The notes under the pieces were generated by a model. It did no database searches. It was not told the DNA's origin and was given only the letters and a program-made list of their open reading frames with translations. A stretch of 64,000 bases of DNA. Source: SMWN01 sp965221455. GTDB taxonomy: Bacteria; Pseudomonadota; Gammaproteobacteria; Eutrophobiales; Eutrophobiaceae. Location: the NCBI GenBank assembly GCA_965221455.1, contig OZ244890.1, positions 124,001-188,000 on the forward strand, given 5' to 3'. Each line of letters starts with the position of its first letter. Within the stretch, counting starts at the first letter, position 1. Position numbers and translations under genes: made by a program. This document shows, piece after piece, positions 60,508 to 64,000 of the stretch.

Positions 60508-61794
60508 TTGGACACCATTCCGCTGTCAGTACTCTTCATTGTTCTGCTTGTACTGGTAGTCCTCTCCGCTTTCTTCTCCAGTTCTGAGACCAGCATGATG
60601 GCGCTTAACCGATATCGCTTACGCCACATGGTAAAAGGGAAAGATCGTGCGGCCATACTGGTTAGTCAACTTCTTGAGAAACCTGATCGTCTAATTGGTG
60701 TCATCCTGTTCGGTAATAATGTAGTCAATTTCCTGGCCGCTGCGATAGCAACAGTGATTGGTTTTCGCTTATTAGGTGATTATGGTGCCGCAGCTTCACC
60801 ATTCATTATCGCAATAATATTTATTATTTTTGCTGAAACCGCACCCAAGACCTATGCAGCCATACGACCCGAAAAAATTGCTTTTCCATCTGCATATATT
60901 CTTGGACCACTATTAGAAATATGCTATCCGATTGTCTGGTTGATTAACAAAATGAGCAACACATTATTAATCCCGTTCAATATCAATACCAAAAAATCCG
61001 AGGGACAGTCTCCTTTAAGTCAGGATGAGCTAAGAACAATCGTGTATGAAGCCGGTGCAGCTATATCAAGTAATCATCAGAATATGCTGCTTGCTATTCT
61101 CGATATGGAGAAAGTTACTGTAGATGACATTATGGTGCCCAAAAATGAGCTGGTCGGAATTGATCTTGACGACTCAGTCCCGGATGCTCTCGAACAACTA
61201 AAACACTGCCAGCACACTCGTTTAATTATTTATCGAAAAAATATAGATAACACTGTGGGTATGCTACACATTAGACACACTCTGAGAATATTAGGTAGAA
61301 AAACCGGGTTTAATTTAGAAGAACTGGAAAAACTTACCATCGAACCCTATTACATTCCTGAAGGCACCCCGCTTCACGCGCAATTACTCAAATTCCAGAA
61401 GCACAAAAAACGCACAGGATTAGTGGTGGATGAATACGGTGTCTTACAGGGAATGGTGACTCTGGATGATATTCTCGAGGAAATTATCGGCGAATTTACC
61501 ACCGACTTACAGACCTTCAATCAGGATATTCAGGCACAAAAAGATGGTTCATTTTTTATCGATGGTGGAACCACCGTTCGTGATATCAACAAACAATTAA
61601 ACTGGGATATTTCCACTGCGGGACCCAAAACTATCAATGGCATCATCGTTGAGCACCTTGAAGATATCCCTGAAGCAGGCACGAGTCTACGCATCGGAAA
61701 CTATGCTTTTGAGATAACACAAGTCGTGGACAATGCTGTAAAGAAGGTTAGAATATTTCCCTTACGAGACGATTCGAAAACTGATAACGACTGA
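60508..61794 (+). CDS. CNNM/CorC-family membrane protein with CBS domains (YfjD type)
   Basis: The 428-residue protein has an N-terminal CNNM (DUF21) domain. Its helices include LFIVLLVLVVLSAFFSSSET with the SSSETSMMALNRYRLRHM signature. Two CBS domains follow (VDDIMVPKNELVGIDLDDSV and GLVVDEYGVLQGMVTLDDIL), and then a CorC/HlyC C-terminal domain (FFIDGGTTVRDINKQLNWDI). Homologues (CorB, YfjD, MpfA) are implicated in magnesium or cobalt export. The start is a TTG at 60508 with GAGGTAAG upstream. It is separated from ypjD by about 90 bases. Confidence 0.92.
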   Translation: MDTIPLSVLFIVLLVLVVLSAFFSSSETSMMALNRYRLRHMVKGKDRAAILVSQLLEKPDRLIGVILFGNNVVNFLAAAIATVIGFRLLGDYGAAASPFIIAIIFIIFAETAPKTYAAIRPEKIAFPSAYILGPLLEICYPIVWLINKMSNTLLIPFNINTKKSEGQSPLSQDELRTIVYEAGAAISSNHQNMLLAILDMEKVTVDDIMVPKNELVGIDLDDSVPDALEQLKHCQHTRLIIYRKNIDNTVGMLHIRHTLRILGRKTGFNLEELEKLTIEPYYIPEGTPLHAQLLKFQKHKKRTGLVVDEYGVLQGMVTLDDILEEIIGEFTTDLQTFNQDIQAQKDGSFFIDGGTTVRDINKQLNWDISTAGPKTINGIIVEHLEDIPEAGTSLRIGNYAFEITQVVDNAVKKVRIFPLRDDSKTDND

Positions 61795-61938
61795 TACTCC
61801 CAAGTTTCACAAATAAAATGCATGCCAATTCTCTACTGCTTGTGATAAGTTTATTTCCCGGTATGATTCAGGCATGAACTGACAGTCAAAAGAGCTGGAC
61901 GCACCCGGTGACCCCGGAGCGAAACCCAAGAGTTAATT

Positions 61939-62433
61939 ATGACTTCACGCCTTATTATCTTTATGACATTACTGGCACTGAGTGGGTGTGCCAGCCAAAT
62001 ACCAGCATCGATTGGATCCCGTCCCAATCCTGATCCAGAATTTAATCAAGTAAAGAAAAGTATTTCAGCATTCCAAAACCAGCAAGTACGTTGGGGTGGA
62101 AAAATTATTTCAGTAGCAAATAAAAAAGATTCAACATGGATTGAAATATTGGCAAATCCGCTTAATAGCTATGGAGAGCCCGATCCCAATACCGACTACG
62201 AAGGCCGGTTTATCGCAAAAATTGACGGAGTTCTGGATCCAGAGCATTACGCTAAAGATCGCAAACTAACGATCTTTGGTACAATTGAAACTGAACTTGT
62301 AAGAGAGAGAGATAATCATTCATACAGCTACCCGTTAGTCAGCACTAAAGAATATTATCTCTGGCCTGGATATCATGCTGTTCAATATCATGGTGATGAC
62401 TATTATAGTCCATTTATCAACGCTCCTTTCTAG
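61939..62433 (+). CDS. Slp-family outer-membrane lipoprotein
   Basis: This is a 164-residue lipoprotein. The signal sequence MTSRLIIFMTLLALSGCASQ ends in the lipobox LSGC, so Cys17 is lipidated. The mature part matches the Slp (starvation lipoprotein) family: QVRWGGKIISVANKKDSTWI, EILANPLNSYGEPDPNTDYE, GRFIAKIDGVLDPEHYAKDR and LTIFGTIE. YYLWP near the end is typical. Its function in E. coli is linked to stationary phase and acid stress, without a defined mechanism. The gene stands alone. The 230-base gap after it has no recognisable feature except a short CCGGTTTATACCGG palindrome near 62609. Confidence 0.92.
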   Translation: MTSRLIIFMTLLALSGCASQIPASIGSRPNPDPEFNQVKKSISAFQNQQVRWGGKIISVANKKDSTWIEILANPLNSYGEPDPNTDYEGRFIAKIDGVLDPEHYAKDRKLTIFGTIETELVRERDNHSYSYPLVSTKEYYLWPGYHAVQYHGDDYYSPFINAPF

Positions 62434-62664
62434 TGTCGCCACTAATACCGAATTCAGGCTTAGCTACCCCAAATCTCTTTTGCGTAGTTTAAACCTTTAA
62501 CTTTCCGGCACTATATATGCTCCGCTCTTTGATTCATTGTTCTCACCTCATGACAATAGTAAGTAATCGTCTGGCCAAGTCGAGATATTTCCATACTGTG
62601 AGTTTGTCCGGTTTATACCGGCATCACGAATTCGGATAACAATTCCAAAATATTTTTTTATTTC

Positions 62665-63093
62665 ATGACATCAACAATTATTTCAGTCGGCTCTAATGTC
62701 GATCCGCATCAAAACTGCAAAACAGCTAAAAAGATTTTACAGAACGAAACTAATTTCAAGGCCGCATCCAGTTACATTATGACCGAACCCTGGGGATACG
62801 AAGATCAGGCTGATGATTTTCTCAACGGCGCATTCTGGTTAGAGACAGAATCAGATTATGCGACCTTCAACGCTTACCTAAAGGAAGTGGAAAAACGACT
62901 GGACCGAACAGGGCATGGAAACAAATCAAGCCCCCGCACCATCGACCTGGATATTATCATCTGGGATAATGCCATCATTGAAGACAGCTTCTACAGCAGG
63001 GATTACGTCCGTATCCCTGTAACGGAACTAATTGAGAATCATTGCCTGGATATAAAGGGCTACCCGGTTCCGGAACACCAAAAATCACAATAA
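62665..63093 (+). CDS. Hydroxymethyldihydropterin pyrophosphokinase-like protein (FolK family)
   Basis: The 142-residue protein resembles HPPK, which transfers pyrophosphate from ATP to 6-hydroxymethyl-dihydropterin in folate synthesis. The opening IISVGSNVDPHQNCKTAKKI gives the GSN motif. FLNGAFWLETESDYATFNAY follows. The signature SSPRTIDLDIIIWDN matches the HPPK pattern with the two magnesium-binding aspartates. At 142 residues it is shorter than most FolK proteins (about 160). The usual folate neighbours (folB, folP, pcnB) are absent, so it may be a divergent paralogue rather than the main FolK. Confidence 0.82.
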   Translation: MTSTIISVGSNVDPHQNCKTAKKILQNETNFKAASSYIMTEPWGYEDQADDFLNGAFWLETESDYATFNAYLKEVEKRLDRTGHGNKSSPRTIDLDIIIWDNAIIEDSFYSRDYVRIPVTELIENHCLDIKGYPVPEHQKSQ

Positions 63094-63149
63094 ACAAGTT
63101 GTGAGAAAGGCGGTTTAAAATTCATTCAGGAGAACCTGGTGGCTTTCTG

Positions 63150-64000
63150 CTAGCCTGTCCATCCCAGTCCTGCACTAACGCAGTTGATACTCAAAAACAA
63201 CGGCAACAACTCTTCAAAATCATTTTCCCCCGTACTGCTTCTAAATTGCTCCACCAACCTCAACTGTTCCAGTCCTGCCTGTTGAAGCGCACCGCTCCGT
63301 CGATTTAGCTTACGACTAAACTTGCGGAAACGGCTACAAAGTTTATTTTCACCAGTGATTTTCAGGATTTGTTTCACTGTAAGATTGTATTCATCTCTCA
63401 CCAGAGAAAAGACAGTTTTTCTGATTTTTTCATCTTTAACTAATTCTGCATAACATTCAGCGACTTTCATATCGACAAGTGCCAATGTTTTTTCAACTTC
63501 ATCAATGATCAAACCAAACAGACGCGAATCCTTGAATAAATCTTGTATTAATGCTTCACCTTCTGTCCCGCGTTCATTGATAAAGGATTCAATCGCTGTC
63601 CCGACACCATACCAACCGGGAACCAGGTGGCGATTTTGTGTCCAGGCAAATACCCATGGGATGGCTCGCAGATCACTAAGTGACATAGCACCAAAACGTC
63701 TGGCCGGTCTGGAACCGATATTCATTTTCGCCAGTTCTTCTACCGGACTTGCGGCACTGTAATAATCGACTAAACCATGTGTTTCCGCCAATTTTCGGTA
63801 GTGCACAAAAGCATAAGCAGAGAGTGTTTCCATTGCCTCGTTGAATTCTGCATTGGGTTCCAGTTTCGCCTCATTTAATGATTTCATACTATGTTCGAAG
63901 ACACTAGCCGCCAATAATTCCATTTGGTACTGAGCGGTTCCCTCGTTGGCATATTTTGAAGACACGACTTCGCCCTGTTCTGTAATGCGCATTTGTCCAT
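63150..64000 (-). CDS. ppc: Phosphoenolpyruvate carboxylase, C-terminal part (cut by window edge)
   Basis: PEPC carboxylates phosphoenolpyruvate to oxaloacetate. About 283 codons of the C-terminal end are visible. The frame runs on upstream beyond base 64000, so the ATG at 63992 is internal. Signatures are RITEQGEVVSSKYANEGTAQ, YYSAASPVEELAKMNIGSRP with ARRFGAM, LRAIPWVFAWTQNRHLVPGW and the C-terminus LFLSINCVSAGLGWTG. The last resembles the usual 'SINGIAAGMRNTG' end. It is convergent with the folK-like gene. Confidence 0.96.
   Translation of the reverse strand, partial: GQMRITEQGEVVSSKYANEGTAQYQMELLAASVFEHSMKSLNEAKLEPNAEFNEAMETLSAYAFVHYRKLAETHGLVDYYSAASPVEELAKMNIGSRPARRFGAMSLSDLRAIPWVFAWTQNRHLVPGWYGVGTAIESFINERGTEGEALIQDLFKDSRLFGLIIDEVEKTLALVDMKVAECYAELVKDEKIRKTVFSLVRDEYNLTVKQILKITGENKLCSRFRKFSRKLNRRSGALQQAGLEQLRLVEQFRSSTGENDFEELLPLFLSINCVSAGLGWTG

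Overview
The window reads as a chromosomal segment of a gammaproteobacterium. The support is gene content and order: uvrB-aspC-tRNA-Asn, gltX next to tRNA-Glu and tRNA-Ala, leuCD, ubiG followed by a Gph/MupP-type phosphatase, sdhCDAB, dsbB, and ffh divergent from a ypjD-type gene. Most of it looks moderately AT-rich. The exception is roughly 10.1-16.1 kb, which is visibly GC-richer. I did not try to name the species.

Layout. 1-2.2 kb: uvrB (cut by the left edge), an aspartate aminotransferase and tRNA-Asn. 2.2-7.3 kb: a leftward nucleotide-sugar operon (UDP-glucuronate 4-epimerase, TviB-type dehydrogenase, UDP-glucose dehydrogenase, a CapD C-terminal remnant, GalU) that makes uronic acid precursors for surface polysaccharide. 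7.7-9.6 kb: a fatty acid desaturase, a frameshifted Blc-type lipocalin and an orphan ORF. 9.7-16.5 kb: a repeat-bracketed GC-rich island. It carries a heptanucleotide tandem repeat and one very large secreted protein gene (Ig-like and Calx-beta-like repeats plus a duplicated dockerin-like end) split by a single-base frameshift. 16.8-21.5 kb: two tRNAs, gltX, leuD, leuC and an AcuI/YhdH-type reductase.

21.7-40.8 kb is dominated by a leftward two-partner secretion locus: a parvulin, a TpsB transporter, a 4567-residue TpsA exoprotein with near-identical internal repeats, a small acidic secreted protein homologous to the TpsA C-terminus, and a SapC-family protein. Divergent from it (41.1-48.6 kb) is a signalling operon: a class III cyclase with an FHA domain, a PP2C phosphatase, a transmembrane Ser/Thr kinase ending in an FGE-sulfatase-like domain, and a decaying second FGE-type gene.

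48.9-64 kb is mostly housekeeping: ubiG, a HAD phosphatase, YgfX, and a compact succinate dehydrogenase operon that begins with an SDHAF4/DUF1674 assembly factor and ends with an SdhE-YgfZ fusion. Then come a terminator, a lone TIR-domain gene, dsbB, ffh, a ypjD-type gene, a CNNM/CorC transporter-like gene, an Slp lipoprotein, a folK-like gene and the 3' end of ppc.

The strongest candidates for something new are: (1) the TPS locus whose C-terminal Cx5C domain also exists as a separate secreted protein, with a dedicated parvulin and an adjacent cyclase/phosphatase/kinase operon; (2) the single-operon SDH assembly set with the SdhE-YgfZ fusion; (3) the lone TIR gene with an unrecognised C-terminal domain.
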